A stretch of 64,000 bases of DNA from contig NZ_JACKSH010000260.1 in assembly GCF_025821625.1 (NCBI RefSeq), positions 50,080 to 114,079 on the forward strand. The letters are read 5' to 3'. How positions within the stretch are numbered: position 1 is the stretch's first letter; every line of letters starts with the position of its first letter. Positions 63,227 through 64,000 of the stretch are shown one piece after another. Made by a program: the position numbers and the translations under genes. Origin of the DNA: Mycolicibacterium pyrenivorans (GTDB lineage: Bacteria > Actinomycetota > Actinomycetes > Mycobacteriales > Mycobacteriaceae). The notes beneath the pieces were generated by a model. The model was not told the origin of the DNA. It saw only the letters and a list, made by a program, of their open reading frames with translations, and did not search any database.

Positions 63227-64000
63227 TCTTGTAGACCTTACCGCCCTTCATTACAAAGTTGACGTTCCGTGTAATGGTGATGTCGGCCAGTGGGTCGCCC
63301 GGCACCGCGATGATGTCGGCGAGATAGCCCTCGGCGATGCGGCCGAGGTCGGGCCGGTCGATCAGATCGGCGGCGACGACCGTGGCAGCGCGCAGGACTG
63401 CGGCGGGTGGCAGGCCCCAGTCGACGAGCGTGACCAGTTCGTCGGCGTTCTTCCCGTGGGGGATGGCCGGGGCGTCGGTGCCGACGGCGATCTTCACCCC
63501 GGCCTCGTAGGCCGCCTTGATTGAGGTGCGGGCCTTCGGGAACATCTCGGCGGCCTTGTCCTGCAGCACCTTCGGCGCCTTCGAGACGTCCATGGCCTCG
63601 GCGAGCCGGCGCGTCGAGACCAGGAAGCGGTCGTTGTCGACCAGCATCTGGATGGCCTCGTCGTCCATCAGGAAGCCGTGCTCGATGCAGTCGATGCCGC
63701 ATGCCACGGCGTGCTTGACCGCCTCGGCGCCGTGCGTGTGGGCCGCGACCCGCAGCCCGCGCCGGTGCGCCTCATCGACGATGACGCGCAACTCCTCGTC
63801 GGAGTAGTGCTGTGCGCCCGCTTCTCCGGTCAGCGACATCACGCCGCCCGAGCAGCACACCTTGATCAGCTGGGCGCCGTGCTTGATCTGGTAGCGGACG
63901 GCCTTGCGGATCTCGTCGTTGCCGTTGGCGATGCCCTCCTCGACGGTGAGCTCCAGCACGCCGGGCATGAACGCGGCGAACATCGTCGGGTCCAGGTGCC
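63207..64000 (-). CDS. amidohydrolase (imidazolonepropionase/prolidase-like), C-terminal part, cut by window edge
   Basis: The frame enters from the right edge (HLDPTMFAAFMPGVLE...) and ends at 63207. Metal-site parts visible are IKVCCSGGV (the position of the carbamylated Lys in this family), VAAHTHGAEAVKHAV (HxH), IEHG and VGTDAPAIPHG (final Asp), followed by the C-terminal beta domain IAEGYLADIIAVPGDPLADI. The N-terminal HxH region lies outside the window. Relatives hydrolyse cyclic amides, lactones or dipeptides; the substrate here is unknown. It is the first visible gene of the amidohydrolase, SnoaL, FadE, FadE operon. Confidence 0.85.
   Translation of the reverse strand, partial: HLDPTMFAAFMPGVLELTVEEGIANGNDEIRKAVRYQIKHGAQLIKVCCSGGVMSLTGEAGAQHYSDEELRVIVDEAHRRGLRVAAHTHGAEAVKHAVACGIDCIEHGFLMDDEAIQMLVDNDRFLVSTRRLAEAMDVSKAPKVLQDKAAEMFPKARTSIKAAYEAGVKIAVGTDAPAIPHGKNADELVTLVDWGLPPAAVLRAATVVAADLIDRPDLGRIAEGYLADIIAVPGDPLADITITRNVNFVMKGGKVYKNDTHKN

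Overview
The window is high-GC DNA, dense with CoA-ester and redox enzymes, and fits a fast-growing environmental mycobacterium (Mycolicibacterium or a close relative). Supporting signs are a 13E12/DUF222 gene fragment, a mycobacterial-type membrane adenylate cyclase, LLM-fold (F420/flavin) oxidoreductases, a mycofactocin-type SDR, a WS/DGAT wax ester/triacylglycerol synthase, many FadD/FadE/SDR genes, and frequent GTG/TTG starts with 4-bp overlaps. The species cannot be fixed from the sequence alone. No tRNA, rRNA or CRISPR was seen, and no gene-free stretch exceeds 300 bp.

Layout. 1-7.5 kb (minus): DUF222 fragment, MHS-type transporter, adenylate cyclase, second MHS transporter, a small conserved protein, acyl-CoA synthetase and SDR; the SDR-to-cyclase part looks like one operon. 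7.7-16.4 kb (mostly plus): a split cobalamin-dependent acyl-CoA mutase, LLM oxidoreductase, CoA-transferase, acyl-CoA synthetase, a FadE pair and a crotonase, with a [2Fe-2S] ferredoxin on the minus strand. 16.5-22 kb: two SDRs, a MeaB-type GTPase (mutase chaperone), TetR, a KstD-like flavoprotein and IclR. 22.1-31.1 kb (plus): a meta-cleavage operon of C-C hydrolase, MhpA-like hydroxylase, MhpB extradiol dioxygenase, KstD, LLM monooxygenase, SDR, cyclase-family hydrolase and FMN reductase. 31.3-39.0 kb: a type I restriction-modification island (R-S-GIY-YIG-unknown-PIN-M) with a frameshifted hsdM. 39.0-50.7 kb: a frameshifted hydrolase, SDR, TetR, ferredoxin, P450, amidohydrolase, paired M24 proteins, an unusual crotonase, a fused double CoA-transferase and an SDR. 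50.7-64 kb: epimerase, acyltransferase, FadD, WS/DGAT, phosphotransferase, mycofactocin-type SDR, P450, TetR, crotonase, a second FadE pair, a SnoaL-like protein and a truncated amidohydrolase.

Working model (inference): the locus imports and oxidises a hydrophobic, possibly terpenoid, steroid-like or aromatic compound. P450s with ferredoxin and mycofactocin- or NAD-linked SDRs activate it, FadD enzymes make CoA esters, FadE pairs and crotonases shorten them, a divergent B12 mutase rearranges a blocked carbon skeleton, and the MhpA/MhpB/hydrolase set opens an aromatised ring. Surplus acyl chains could go to wax ester/TAG through the WS/DGAT.

The most striking signal is a repeated palindrome, GAGAA-N5-TTCTC, in promoter regions at 12.2, 18.0, 22.1, 39.0, 59.2 and 60.0 kb, with weaker versions at 7.5, 7.65 and 51.8 kb. 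It appears to join these separate operons into one regulon, probably under one of the local TetR proteins. The divergent split mutase, and a palindromic repeat that exactly forms the linker of a fused CoA-transferase, are the other leading leads.
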